Source: Ilex aquifolium
Taxonomy: Eukaryota > Streptophyta > Magnoliopsida > Aquifoliales > Aquifoliaceae
Assembly (NCBI GenBank): GCA_951799425.1
Contig: OX637402.1
Coordinates: forward strand, 3,562,001 to 3,626,000
Direction: 5' to 3'
DNA: 64,000 nt
The notes below the pieces were generated by a model. The model did not search any database. It worked only from the letters and a program-made list of their open reading frames with translations, and had not been told where the DNA came from. The position numbers and the translations under genes are program-made. This document shows positions 9,831 to 22,201 of this stretch, piece after piece. Position 1 is the first letter of the stretch; every line of letters begins with the position of its first letter.

Positions 9831-12458
9831 ATGTTGAGTGAAAGAGAGGAGATGCCAGAGGCCATCAATGTTAGTGGGGAGTCAGGCAGTGTTGGAGTTG
9901 TTGATGCAATAGCTCAAGTGAACGTCGGCAAGGCAATAGGCGAGATGGGAGTTGGTGAGGAGACCCAAGCAAGCGTTAGAGGCGAGGGGACCCAAACAGC
10001 GGGTGCCGAAGGCTAGGTGACCTAGGTAGCGGGCGCCGAAGGCGAGGGAACCCAGGCAGCGGGCGCCGAAGGAGAGGTGCCATGGGCTGGCACTGATCGC
10101 GGAGGATCAGGCGGTGTTGTGCTGGTCGAAGACGGTGGAGCCCACAGGTGGCATCGCCGAATGCTAGACGTGGCCAGGTGAGTGCTCTAGCAACGTCGCT
10201 GGGCGCGGCCAGGCGGGCCCACAGGCGACGTCGCTGGGTGCGGCCAAACAAGCACGCAAGCAGCGTCGCTGGGGCTAGGGAGCAAGTAGGCGGCGTTGTG
10301 CACGATGGAAGCTGGGCACGGAGCTTCGGAGCTTAGGCACAGAGCTATGGAGCTTGGGCAAAGAGCTATGGAGCTTGGGCACCGAGCTATAGAGGAGGGT
10401 ACGCCGGGAAATGCTAGTGTTTTAGGCAGCAACAACTCCAGGCAAGTGGTGGATGGCATGACTCATTCAGGCGAAATTCCACGTAGCCATGTCCCTCAAG
10501 GTTCTCCTGGTAGTGGCCAAGGCAATATCTCGCTTCATCCTCACACCAGTAAACATCGAGGAAAGGTAGCTCTTGATGAGGATATGTCCAAAGTAAGTAC
10601 GATTTCTAGTACTCTCAATACTGATGATGACATTCTCAGGATTGTTTCCACTTATAGCATTCTTCCAACGGTGCTGTGTTGCCGAGCTGAAATGGGTGAG
10701 CCTACTTGTGATGACTCCTCTGGTGATATTTCTATTTATGAGGAGGTGCTTGAGGCAAAGCTAAGGTTTCCCATGCCTTCCTCTGTCTTTCGCATCCTCC
10801 ATTGTTTATTACTTGCACTAGGGCGCTTGGCGCTAAATGGTTGGAGAGTTCTTCCGGGATTTCTGGCACTATGGAGGAGAGTGCATCACGAGGATGCTTC
10901 TCCTGAAGATTTTTGTGCGGCCTATACTTTGAGTGAGACCCATGCACCCAATTGTGGCTGGTATTACTTCACTCTGAGGGGAAGAAAGGTGATTGTTGGG
11001 CTGCGCTCTAATTACCATAGTTGGAAAGCTCGCTTCCTCTTTGTTGGTGGAGAGTGGGTTTTAGAGGCTGACATGGATTTGGTTCCAGCGAGATGGGACA
11101 CTCCCAAGAGAATTGGTACGACTGCTTTTATTTTTCTTTACTTTTCTCGCAAACGTGTGCTTACCACATATTTTTTTCAAGCTCCCCGACACTTTCAAAA
11201 GATCAGGAATGAAAATTGCAGGCTGTGAAGGCTTATCCTGTTAAGGATTTTGGGACCCTCATGCTTAAGGACGGTGAGGCTAGGGACTCCCCTTCTTCTG
11301 GAGGTGCTAAAATTGGTGCACCCTCTTCCAAGCCTGGCAGCTCCTCTTTGAAGAGAAAGGTATGTTGATTCCCTTTAGATTTTCGTTTCTTTACTTGATT
11401 TTTCTTTAGGGTAACACTTGTCCCCTTTCTAGTGGATATGACAGTGGTGGAGTCTCGTTACTCCACTAGGAATACTCCTCCATCCAAGATGGCTAGTGTG
11501 AGTGATGTTCTGGCGAGCCCTTCTTAGATGACCCCTCAAGTGGTGTCTCCCTAGTCAGTGACTCCTTCAGAGGTTCCTGTAGTGACCGCCCCTTCAGAGA
11601 CTCCCCAGGCAACCACACCTCCTGCCCCCCATTCATCAGACCCTCATGTAGGGACTTCTAGAGGGGCTGGCTCTCAAACTGTCTCCATGCTGGATGATGT
11701 GCGGATTGTTAGGGAACGACTTGGGAGATTCGTGTTCCCTGTAGAGATTGGGTAGGTTGGTGCTCTGGGCACCGAGGGCATTATCGACACTGTCTTGGAA
11801 GGCTTGGCACAGGTAATGATTTGTTCTTTTCCTTGCCTTTGTGTTTTCTTTAGGGCGCTAACATTTCCTCATATTTTCTCAAGTTTCAGCTATGTCTATA
11901 TGCCTTTTTTCAAGGGCTATTCAGTTTAACAATCTAAGCTCGACCATTAGGGAGGAGAAGCTTGCTCATGAAGCTGTGAAAGGGGAGTTATTGGCAGCTC
12001 AGGAAAGGATTGCTAAGCGCAAGGCTGATGGTGAGGCTTTCCAGGTTGAGCTTGTGGCGGCTCGTGAGAGGGCTACGCTCAGTGAGGCTGCTTGCACGAG
12101 AGTTGAAGCAGAGCTTGTGGCGACCCGCGAGAGGGTTTCCCGAGCTGAGGCAGATCTGCAATTGGTTCATGAGAGGGCTGCTAAGGCCGAGGCTGATTCA
12201 GAGAGTGACCTTGCATATGCCTTTATTGATGGATATGAAGAGCTCCGAGGAAAGATTTCTGCTGCTTTCCCTGATATTGAATTTTCGGGTTTTGTCCCAT
12301 ATGAGGCGCCACCGGATGATGATGCTGATGATGATGATGATGATGATGATGGTGACTGTGATGGTGCAGAGGATGAGGTCGAGCAGGATGACGGTAGTGA
12401 GAGCAGTCAGAGTGCTGAGGACTTTCATTTTTTATTTTTTTTTTGGGTTGGTAGATAA
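9831..12458 (+). pseudogene. Antisense multi-exon ORF of Tat-1 (plant transposon-type protein with coiled coil)
   Basis: The plus-strand frame from 10296 runs to a region (about 10730-11113) with LRFPMPSSVFRILHCLL, NGWRVLPGF and WYYFTLRGRK. This resembles plant proteins annotated as 'putative gypsy type transposon' (PF04195-like). Candidate introns, tentative, are 11116-11181, 11360-11432 and 11813-11889 (GTAATG...TTTCAG). The last precedes an exon (11892-12458) encoding a long coiled coil of VELVAARERA-type repeats and an acidic Asp-rich tail made by GAT repeats near 12316-12350. The reading frame is not continuous: stops such as TAG at 11526 and 11552 lie in otherwise good frames. The gene opposes the element's own genes. 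Its function is unknown. The 60-62.8 kb copy has the same plan. Confidence 0.65.
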
Positions 12459-12730
12459 GCAATGTGTTGCCTTGCTTTTGTAAAAAATGGTTTCTTGCCA
12501 ATGATGTTTAATAGATTGCAAGAGATCTTTTGGAGTAAACTCAAAATTTTATTTCATGGTTCCTCATAACAAGCAATGGTGGGCTATAATAAAAAAAGGT
12601 ACAATTCTTTTGACTAAAAAGGAAAAAATTAAAATCAAGTCCCTCAGCTTTATTACTTCTACTCTCCTCAAGTGTTATTGATAGTAACTCTTGAGATGTT
12701 CAGCATTCCATGGATGAGGAAAGATTTTTC
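12459..12730. other. Spacer between the antisense ORF and the integrase end
   Basis: About 270 bp where the plus-strand antisense gene and the minus-strand pol converge. It should hold the 3' ends of both transcripts. I see no clear terminator or repeat; the hairpin arrays seen in Tat-3 and Tat-4 are absent here. Confidence 0.5.
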
Positions 12731-13539
12731 CCTCAGAATTCTGGATTTTGTAGGTACCTGGCCTCACTATCTCTGTCATGATGTAAGGCCCTTCCCAATT
12801 TGGTCCAAGCTTCCTTTCTCATGAATCCTTCGTGGCGAGGATTACTTTCTTGAGAACTAGGTCTCCTGGTAGGAAGGAGCGAGGTTTCACCCTCGAGTTG
12901 TAGTATCTCGTCATGCGGCACTTGTACTCCGCATTCCGGACCATGGCCATCTCTCTTTCCTCCTCCACTAAGCCGAGGTTGATGCGGAGTCCTTTCTCGC
13001 TGATGATTGGGTCGTGGTGTTGGACCCTTAGAGAATGTATGCCAATCCCCACATGTATGACTGCTTCGGTTCCAAAGGCGAGTGAGAAGGAGTTTCTCCA
13101 GTCGGGGCCCTTGGCGTCGTTCAGTAGGCCCATAATACACCCGGGAGCTCCTCTACCCACAGTCCCTTTGCTCTTTCCAGCCTCGTCTTCAGATAGCGTA
13201 ATACCGTCCTCACTGTGACCTCTGCCTGCTCATTTGTCTGCAGGTGTGCAGGGGTAGAATGAGACTGTTTTATTTGGAGGTCAGCACAAAAAGAGTTTAA
13301 GAGCTTGTTATCAAACTGCTTGGCGTTGTCACTGACTATGGCGTGAGGCACTCCAAAGCGGCATACTAGGTTTTTTCCAGATAAAATCCTTGACCTTTAC
13401 GTCTATTATCTTGGCTAAGGGCTGGGCCTCTGCCCATTTTGTGAAGTATTCTACAGCTACTACCACAAATTTACACTGCCCTCGGCTCATGGGTAGAGGG
13501 CCCAAGATTTTGATATCCCATTTGGATAAGGGTTAGGGA
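12731..13539 (-). pseudogene. Tat-1 integrase, core and C-terminal part
   Basis: On the minus strand: KWDIKILGPLP (first catalytic Asp region, near 13520), then AIVSDNAKQFD (second Asp) and LQTNEQAEVTVRT (catalytic Glu), then a C-terminal FGTEAVI and YYNSRVKPRSFLPGDLVLKKV. These are the DDE core and C-terminal domain of Ty3/gypsy integrases of the Tat/Athila side. Frameshifts occur near 13370 and 13150. The N-terminal zinc part continues at 15869-16165 beyond the solo LTR. Confidence 0.8.
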
Positions 13540-13544
13540 CTTGT

Positions 13545-15863
13545 TGTAAAACCCGGGTAAATTTGAACTTTTTATGAGAAAGGGCAAAATGGTAAATTAC
13601 CACTACGGTGCTGGTTGAGAACTTTTATTTTTCTAGAGCTCGGATCACAAAACAGACCTTACCGTTTGATTCGTATCGCGAAATCTAGTTACCTAGAAAA
13701 ATTTCGTCGAATTCCGAGATAGTTGGATTTTTCGCGTTTTACAAGGCGGTCGGTCGGGTCTCAGGTGACCAAAAAAACAAAATTTTTAAAAAAATTTTGA
13801 AAATTGAAAAATAATTTAAATCAAGTTGAAATAAAAATATTTGAACTTGAACCGGAGCGAAATTTAATCGTTTTGGGGAGAAAACGGACCTGGGAAAAGG
13901 GGGCGTGTGGTGCGACGTGGACTAAGCGTTAAAGTGTATAAATAGGAACGAAAATCTGATTTTTTAGACACATCTCTGCTGGGTTTCTGTTGGGTTCAAG
14001 TTGGAAGAGAAAGAGAAGGAAAAAAAGAAAGATTTCAATCTTCTCTTTCAGATTTGCGGAGTTCCGCCGGTCGGAATTCTTCTGGTCAAGTATTAAAGTC
14101 GATCTCCTCGACGAGGGCTACGCAACCATACCAAAAACGAAGGATTTCACCGGAGATTCAAAAACAAGATTGTGGGGGAAGCTTGGGTTTGAGCTTGGGT
14201 TGAATCCTTGAAGCTTCCTATGTTGATTTTACGCTTCAAGAGGTAGGGTTTTCATCATACTTAGGTGTATTTCCAACCTAGGATGATTGTATGAAATGGG
14301 TAGGTTGTTAGGTTTGATTTAACAAATGCCTATTGTATTTGAAATGTGAAATGGGTATTGAAAATGGGTAGAATAAATTCTATCTTGACTTAAGTACATA
14401 GGAATTGCTAGATTGTGATTTCTTGGAATTTTGATAATTAGGTATGTGGAAATCACTAAATGTGATTTTTTGATTTATGTGATGATTATGGGCATTTTTA
14501 TGTGATAACATGATTTGATGCCTTGAAGGTGTTTGACTAAATGCCTATGTGAAAATTTAGTGTGTTATTGCATAGATTATGTGATAACATGTTTGGGCAT
14601 TATTGTTGATATGTTGATATATGTTTGTTGATATATTGACGTTGTGATGAATCATGATAATTATATGCTTTTGTTATAAATTGTCATATAATATGTAGAT
14701 ATGTGGTTAAATGGTTCATATGGTACTCGTACATATTGGACATGACATTGGTGTTGCAATTACACATTACATTGTATTTGCACGGAACCAACGCATTCAT
14801 GTGCATAAGGCATGAGTGTGGGTGTGTGTGCATAGTTGATCAAACACCATTATTGGTGAATGATTCATGGGCTCGGGATAGTTTGGCCGAGATTCGACTG
14901 AGTCACATGGTTTGCATTGAAAATATGGTCGGGGTTAGCAAGAAGGGATAGAAAATTCCCTCGGGTGCAAGACCCGGTTATTGGGATACGCACTCCCTTG
15001 GTTCAGCCCATAAAGTGTGTGGGTGTACGCGGAACCCTTGGTGGAAGCCCATGAATTCCGTGTGGGTTGGGTGACCCTTGGTGTAAGTCCATGAATACCC
15101 ACCCCAAGAAAGACCCGAGATTTATAATGGTCATTTGATGTGCAACATAAATGGCGAATTTATACACATTGGCATTGCATTGTGTTATGGGAGCCGGGGA
15201 GGGCTCGGGTTGAAGTGCATGAGTGAGTCTCACCTCATTTCATAGCATGACATGGTGATTTCGAACATTGAATTGCATATTCTTGATTGGAATGCTTTGT
15301 AGCTTGTTGAATGTTGCATGTGAACATTTCATATGCACTTAGGTTGGGGAAAGGCCTCTTTAGGAGATACTCTATTAAGCGTGGCTCACCCTTTATGGGA
15401 AAATATTTCAAGTACGGGTTATACACCGGTGGACGGCTCGTATTTGGGGCCTCAAGAATGAAGAAAAGTCAACTTGTGCTTTTAATCCATTTTTGTAAAA
15501 CATTTGCAAAGTTAGTTTTTGGGCATGTAATGTATGTAAAATAATTGTAATTTGAACTTGTATTAACTATGTTTGATATATATTGGACCTCGGATGGGTC
15601 ATGTGATTAAATGTTGTATATTGGATCTCGGATGGGTCATGTGATTTTATGATTGCACAGGTTGTGTTTTTATGATTGCACATGTTGTGTTTTGGGTAGA
15701 GCTCCTTGTACAAAGGAGACTCTGCCCGAATTTTGTTAAATTATGGATCCCGATAAATGGGACATAATGGCGTGATATCGAGTTACATGGTATCCACGGG
15801 TATTCCGCGGTTGATGGGTGATCAACGGGTTGACAAAGGACCCCCGGTTTTTAGGGCGTCACA
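13545..15863 (+). repeat. Solo LTR of the Tekay family
   Basis: It begins TGTAAAACCCGGG and ends AGGGCGTCACA, like the LTRs of Tekay-B, and is 2319 bp long. It is flanked by a perfect 5-bp duplication CTTGT (13540-13544 and 15864-15868), and the host integrase reading resumes directly after. No internal region is present, so this is a solo LTR left by LTR-LTR recombination. A TATA box (GTATAAATAGG) is near 13936. It lacks the CCGG palindromes of the other Tekay LTRs but has a short duplication of GACCTCGGATGGGTCATGTG (15590 and 15628 region). Confidence 0.93.
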
Positions 15864-15868
15864 CTTGT

Positions 15869-16165
15869 GATGGCTGTCAACTCTTCTGGTGGTTGTCTAG
15901 GCACAGTGGCGAAGCGTTGCCACTTGTCACATTTTCTGGTGAATTCACGAGCATCCTTAACCATGTTAGGCCTAAAAAAACCTTGGTTGACTGCCTTATG
16001 GGCTAAGGAGCGTCCTCCAGAATGGTTTCCGCAAACTCCCTCATCGATTTCCCGTAGGGCGTAGTCAGCTTTCTCTGGGGAGAGGCAGCGGAGTACTGGT
16101 AGGGAATAACCCTTTTTGTACAAGATCCCCTGTAGGATGATGAACTTGGAGGCTCTCATTCTAAG
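15869..16165 (-). pseudogene. Tat-1 integrase, N-terminal zinc-binding part
   Basis: The minus strand encodes LYKKGYSLPVLRCL, GNHSGGRSLAHKA (two His ligands) and FTRKCDKWQRF. In the HHCC zinc motif the last ligand (CxxC) is Trp, which would disable the zinc finger. It joins the core part at 13539 once the solo LTR is removed, ending PPEELTAITS. The upstream side is cut near 16165. Confidence 0.78.
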
Positions 16166-17815
16166 AATACTCGGTTTTAAGTCCGAGGTCGAACCCACAG
16201 GGAGCAAATAATTGGAATTCAAAATAGAAACGATGAACTTGTTATAGATACAAAATGTAATAAAAGAGCTTATGGTGCGAGCTTAGAACAACTAAAAATA
16301 ACTTAATTAAAACTGTGGAAATGCAATAATTAAAAGATACAAAAGAGCAGGAATTCCATATGCATTATATTGACTAAGTACTGGAAATGACACCTTACAG
16401 CAATTAATCCCCATTTTACTGGAAAGTCAACCGGTAGGTATAATGTATGTTAAATCCTATCCAGCAACTGGTTAGGTTAGCTGGTAGGTATATTCTCATG
16501 CACAATCAAATAATCCAAGTAAACCCGAAGGCAAGCCATTTAGGAGGAATACTTGAATTACTCAATCGACATATCTGTACCATGCAACAGTTAGACAACT
16601 ATAGTAAACCAGAAGGCAAGCCATTAAGAAGGAATACTATAGTTTTTCAACCGACGGGTTGATGATTCACTGATGACGAGATTCCAGTTTATGCATTGAA
16701 TTGAAAGCATTGGCTATGCCGAGACATAACTCGTCTATAACCAATCAATCAAATGTTACATAAAGCCCAATCACGTACATCACTGTATCATGCATGAAGT
16801 ACATAACTAGTAGATAGTATGATATATAACAGTAGATATCGCTCGGTGTTCATAACCATGAGCATATTATAAATATAACCATCCATCAATATGGGAGGTA
16901 TATATAACAATAAAGCATAGTTATAACATCGACATTTCCATAACTTAAACAATATCTTACATATGTTCACCCTTCACCTAAGGGTAAAAGTGGACTACTC
17001 ACGCCCCATTGCTATAGACGAGCAAGAGGTGCGAGATAGTTCCATTACAATACTTAAACAAAATACAGACAATCATTCCCCGAGGAATAGTTGAAACACG
17101 ACCGCTCTTAATACCGATTAGGGCACAAAAATGGGAGAGGTTCAACCCTCCAAGTAGAAAGGAATAACATAAATGTAGAAGAAAGAAAAGTTTCGGCAGA
17201 AAAGTAGGTTGGAAAGCTGGCTGGAAGTGGTTCGGCAGGGCTTCATTGTACTGTTTCTGACTTTCTCTCACTCACTGAATGTATCTGACTTTTTCTGAAT
17301 ATCCCCGACTCTCCAGACTTCTCTCCACTCTCTCTGGCTTTCTCTCTGACGGAACTGCTGGAAATGGAAGCTACAGGGCTATTTATAGGCTCCAGGGGAG
17401 GTGCTTTAAGGCGGCAGAAGAAGGGAGGCCCAATCAAAAGCTCTTGTTGCATATTTTGGCCAATGGGAGGAGAGCAAGGACTTGAGGCAGTTTGTTGACC
17501 GTCCGGACGCCACCACCCCCGTCCGGACTGTGGCATTCCATTATTTTTGGTGGCTTGCTTCCTTGCTTAATTTGATGTAATTACTCTTTGATCCCCTGCT
17601 GATTTGACTTTGACAGATTGCTCCCCTTTACTTTGTAGCATTTACACACAAAACCCTAAAAAATACAACAATTAACGCATTAACCATAATTTACGCACTA
17701 ACCCTAATTTGACTTACTTTGATCGTTTTAACTCATTTAACTAACATAATTAACCTATTAACCTAACTCATTTACACACTAATTAGGGTTAATCAGAAAA
17801 TCCTCAACTTCAAAG
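16166..17815 (-). mobile_element. LTR-like sequence, minus orientation, unclassified
   Basis: A non-coding block lies between Tat-1 and copia-1. The minus strand has a good TATA box (GCCTATAAATAGCC, 17371-17385). Upstream on that strand are two copies of CGTCCGGAC (near 17497 and 17519), the same motif as at 840-1240. The left edge contains TCGAACCCACAGGGAG. An imperfect direct repeat of about 53 bp (16519-16571 and 16603-16655, sharing GAAGGCAAGCCATT) is present. Ends and duplication were not resolved, so it is a probable LTR fragment of an unassigned family. Confidence 0.45.
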
Positions 17816-19756
17816 GTTGAAGGCTGTGGAAAGGTGATACTCAAGATCACATCCGGCAAGGAACTCACCTTGAATGAAGTGATTCATGTCTCTAACATTC
17901 GCAAGAATCTAGTTTCTGGTTCTTTGCTTAGCAAAAATGGCTTTAAGTTAGTCTTTGTATCCGAAAAATTTGTACTCACTAAGAATGAGATGTTTGTCGG
18001 AAATGGATACATGAGTGATGGACTTTTTATTCTCAATGTAATGTTGTTGTGCCAAAGTCTATTATTAATAAAGATGAGATAAATTCTTTTTACTTGCTTG
18101 AGTCTTCTAATATGTGGCATGATGGACTAGGACATGTTAATTATGATGCAATTAGAAGATTAGTTAATTTGAATGATTTTCTAAGATATCTATTGATCCA
18201 ATCATAAATGTGAAACTTGTGTGGAATCAAAGTTGACAAGAATATCTTTCAAGTCAGTTTGAAAGAAGTACTGAACCTCTTGAATTAATTCACAGTGATA
18301 TTTGTGACTTAAAGTTTGTGCAAACAATGAGTGGTGAAAAGTATTTTATTATTTTTATTAATGATTGCAAAAGAACTGTTATGTTTATTTAATTAGAACT
18401 AAAAATGAGACTATTGATATGTTCAAGTATTATAAGAATGAAGTTAAGAATCAACTTAGCAGAAAGATAAAGACATTAAGAAGTGATAGGGGGTGGAGAT
18501 TATGAATCTCCTTTCGAGAAGTTTTATATAACGCAGTGAATCATTCACCAAACGATTGCCCCCTTTTCACCTCAATCAATTGGCATAGCTGAATGCAAAA
18601 ACCGAACATTGAAACAAATGATAAATGCTATGTTATCAAGTTCGGGAACACCACAAAACTTGTGAGGCGGGGGGGAAGCCTTATTATCGGCTAATTATAT
18701 TCTTAATAAGGTGCCTCATAAGAAAACTAATAAGGCACCATATGAATTATGAAAAGTTCGAAGACTTTCCTATAAATTCTTAAAAGTGTGGGGGTGTCTA
18801 GCAAAAGTGGGAGTTCCTAAACCTCAAAATGTTAAGATAGGACCAAAAATCATTAATTGTGTATTCACTGGTTATGCCTATAACAGTAGTACATATCGAT
18901 TTCTTGTTCATAAATTTGAGATTCCTGATGTGCATATTAATATAATTATAGAGTCAAGGAATGCGTCATTCTTTAAAAATAATTTTATATTTAATATGTC
19001 ACATGATTCAAGCTCATTAAAGAGACAAATTGAGGCTACAACTGGTAATGGTCAAGATGATGAGTTCATTGAAGATAAACCTAGACGTAGCAAGAGGACA
19101 AAGACTTCCAAGTCATTTGGTCCTGATTTTCTAACTTATCTATTCGAAAATGATCCTCAAAGTTTCAAAGAAGCTATGTCCTCCCCCGAAGCTCCGTATT
19201 GGAAAGAAGATGTTGATTCTAAAATCGAATCTATTATGAGAAATCATACATGGGAGATGGTGGATCTTCCACCAGGTAACAAAACTTTAGGCTGTAAATG
19301 GATTTTTTTTTTAAAAAGATGATAGCCGATAGGTCCATTGACAAGAACAAAGCTAGACTTGTAGCCAAATGATATAAACAAATGCAAGGATTGGATTATT
19401 TTGACACTTATTCACCAGTTACTAGAATTACTTCCATATGGATGTTAATTGCTATAGCTGCATTGAATGGTCTTGAAATACATCAAATAGATGTAAAGAC
19501 AACATTCTTAAATGGTGAATTAGATGAAAAAATATATATGAAACAACCTAAGGGGTTCATTGCTAATGGACAAGAAAAGAAAGTATGTAACTTGTTAAAT
19601 CTCTGTATGGTTTAAAACAAGCACCGAAGCAGTGGCATGAAAAATTTGACAAAGTAATATTGTCAAAGGGATTCAAAATAAATAAGTGTGACAAATGTGT
19701 ATATGTCAAGAGCACTCATAGTGGATACGTTATTGCATGTCTTTATGTAGACGACA
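17816..19756 (+). pseudogene. Copia-1, 5' part: integrase to reverse transcriptase
   Basis: Copia pol segments appear in order: [20 protein letters not shown] and [10 protein letters not shown] (GAG-pre-integrase), WHDGLGHVNYDAIRRLV, integrase core with SDICDLKF and a GIAECKNRTLKQM segment (catalytic Glu), FTGYAYNSSTYRF, then RT with WKEDVDSKIESI, TYSPVTRITSIWM and IDVKTTFLNGELDE. It ends at CLYVDDM, the RT catalytic motif, where Tekay-B is inserted. Multiple stops and frameshifts make it a pseudogene. It continues at 29694 and again at 35092. Confidence 0.88.
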
Positions 19757-22198
19757 TGTAAAACCCGGGAAATTTGAACTTTTTCCAAAAAAGGGCAAAA
19801 TAGTAATTTGCCACTATAATGCGTATTTAAAATACACATGTTCTAGACCTCGGATGAGGAAACGGAGTTCGCTGTTGAATTCGTATCGCGAAATTTAGTC
19901 ACCTTGTCAAATTTCGTCGAATTCCGAGATAGTCGGATTTTGCACGTCGTTTGAGGCGACTGCGTGGCGATTCACCCTACGAACGTCCCCATAAATAAGT
20001 TTTATAAAATTTCCTTAAAATTAAGTTAAAGTTCAAATAAACTTAATTTGAACTTAAACTGGGATCAAACGAATCGTTTCGGGACTAAATCGGACCCGAT
20101 TAAGCGAGGGACACGTGACGCGACGTGGGCCGAGTATTTAAAACTATAAATAGGGGTAAATATCTAGAAAATCAGATTTTCTTTCCCCTTGTGCTCTTGT
20201 TTGGCCGGTCAAGAGAGAGAAAAGAGAGAAAAGAGAGAAAACCTTGATCTTCAAGCTTTCTCCGTCGATTCCCGGAGTTCCGTCGCTCGGATTCCGTCGA
20301 GCCAAGAGCTAAAGTCGATCACATCGACGAGGGCTACGCAACCACACCAAGAGCAAGGGATTTCACCGAAGATCCAAAGGAGGAGATTTGGGCGAAATCT
20401 AGTCTTGGGCTCGGGAAGTATTCTTGAAGCTTCATTCGGGTGAATTACGCTTCAAGAGGTAGGGTTCTCCCTACTTTGGTGTAATCTTCCCTTAGATGTT
20501 GGTAGTTTAAAGGCTTGATATGTTATGCATAGGGATAGACCCTCATGTATAGGTTTATGGTTATGAAAATGGAAAAGTGAGCATATAAATGGTTTAATCT
20601 ATTTTCTAGCTTGATTTTGGTGTATGAAGTTACATGTGATTTATTATGTAACTTAGGGAAAATTTGAGGCATGCTTTGTGTTTTATAAATTGTGGCTAGA
20701 AGGTGTTTGATTAAATGTCTTGCTTGAATGGAATGGTTGTTTTGATTTAATTGAAATAACATGTTAAGTTCAACTTGTGAAGTCATATGCTATTGATATG
20801 ATTGAATGTGTTTGTTGATATGTGCATATGTTGATATATTAACATTGAAATGAATATGGCATTTATATGCTTAGGATATAAATTTACCATGGATGTGTTG
20901 AGATTGTGCATGGGTTGTTCTTGACATATTGAACATCATGTGGTATGCACTGGGACATAGCATTGCATGTGCATGGAAGCATTGCATTATATGAGTGTGT
21001 GCATGGTTGATGTCAACACCACACTTGGTGATTGACGGAATGGCTTGGGAAAAGTTGGGTCGAAGACCTAGCTAAGCCGCTTGATTGCATGATAAATTGG
21101 GTCGGGATGAGCAAGAAGGGGCATGACGACCTCTCGGGTGAAAGACCCGGTGTTTGGGGGGTGCACTCCGTTGGTATAAGAGCCCATAAAGCGTACGGGT
21201 GTGGAAGACCATTGGTTAAGTCCATAAAGAAGTCCGATCCCAAGAAAGACCCTAGTTTTGAAAATATCATTTGATGTAAACATAAATGATGAAATGAAAC
21301 ACTTTGGCATTGCATCGTGTTGTAGGAGTCGGTGAGAACTCGGGTTAAAATGCATGAGTGAGTGACATCTCATTTCATGGCATGGTATGTTGCATTCCAA
21401 CTTAGAATGCATGTTCTTATGAGAAATGGTTGTTTGCAAATAAATGTTGCATGAGCATGAGCATTTAGGGGGAGAGTAGCCCTTGTAGGATTTACTCTAC
21501 TGGGCGTTGGCTCACCCTATACGGGAAACATTTCAGGTGTGGGGTTTGCACCGGCGGATGGCTCACTTGGAGAGCATCAAGCATGAAGGGGGCCGGCTTG
21601 TGGCCTTAGTTAGAGTTTTTGTAAAAACTTTTGTATAAATTCCATTTTGATGTGTAAATTATGGAATTAATTGTAATGGAATTTGTATAAGTTATGTATT
21701 GTATGGAAAATCTCATTAAACATATGTTGGATGAGTTTTGGGAGGTTTGGAATGGCTTGGAAACGAAAAACAGGTAAAAAGAGGAATTCAGGGCCAGGCG
21801 TACCGGTACGCGTACCGGTACGCTAGGGTCCAGAAGGTGTAGCGTACCGGTACGCGTACAGGTACGATCAGGTCCAGAGGTCGTAGCGTACCGGTACGCT
21901 TACCGGTACGCTCACCAATTTCAGAAATTTTTTTATTTTCTTCTTCTTTTGCCAAGTTCTTGGGCTATGTTTTCCTCCCTCCTAATGTTACAAATGGATA
22001 ATAAGGGGATACCAATGGTGGTATATTGGGTCTCGGATAGGTCAACCAACCGAAAGAAATTGGACTTGTATTTTTCTTTTATCCCGGTAAAGGGAATGTG
22101 GTGCCGCGGTATCGGGTTAAGCGACATCCACGGGTATTTCCGCGGGTTGACGGGTTGTCAACGGTTAATACAGGACCCCCGGATTTTGGGGCGTCACA
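19757..22198 (+). repeat. 5' LTR of Tekay-B
   Basis: 2442 bp, TGTAAAACCCGG to GGGCGTCACA. A TATA box (CTATAAATAGGGG) lies near 20145-20157, about 390 bp in, so most of the LTR is R and U5. Six CGTACCGGTACG-type palindromes lie at 21805-21915. Immediately downstream is the primer binding site. Confidence 0.96.
21805..21915. repeat. CGTACCGGTACG palindromes, 5' LTR of Tekay-B
   Basis: Six copies arranged as three closely spaced pairs, each pair like GCGTACCGGTACGCGTACCG, separated by GGTCCAGA-containing spacers. The core TACCGGTA is a perfect palindrome. The 3' LTR has only four copies. Confidence 0.9.
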
Positions 22199-22201
22199 GC
22201 T

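Larger units (their letters stand above)
8876..16165 (-). mobile_element. Tat-1: minus-strand Ty3/gypsy Tat-type element, truncated
   Basis: Read on the minus strand, the right end is broken inside integrase (about 16165), integrase continues to about 12731, and a polypurine tract (9488-9503) precedes a 3' LTR (8876-9487). Between integrase and the LTR lies a multi-exon ORF on the opposite (plus) strand (9831-12458). An additional antisense ORF between pol and the 3' LTR is a known feature of some plant Tat-lineage elements (Grande, Retand). A solo Tekay LTR (13545-15863) interrupts the integrase. The gag, protease and RT side is missing. Confidence 0.72.

Noticed and set aside
9976..10459. 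Minus-strand frames rich in Arg, Pro and Ser around 10000-10450
   Set aside because: They read the complement of short GC-rich repeats (GCGGGCGCCGAAGGC type) in the 5' part of the antisense ORF. No domain is present.
12198..12501. Minus-strand frames rich in His or Ile near 12300-12350
   Set aside because: They are shadows of the GAT-repeat acidic tail of the antisense ORF in Tat-1.
21013..21439. Minus-strand frames of 100-123 codons in both Tekay-B LTRs (21013-21439 and 28523-28949)
   Set aside because: They are identical because the LTRs are duplicates. No conserved domain, and the corresponding solo LTR does not keep them open.
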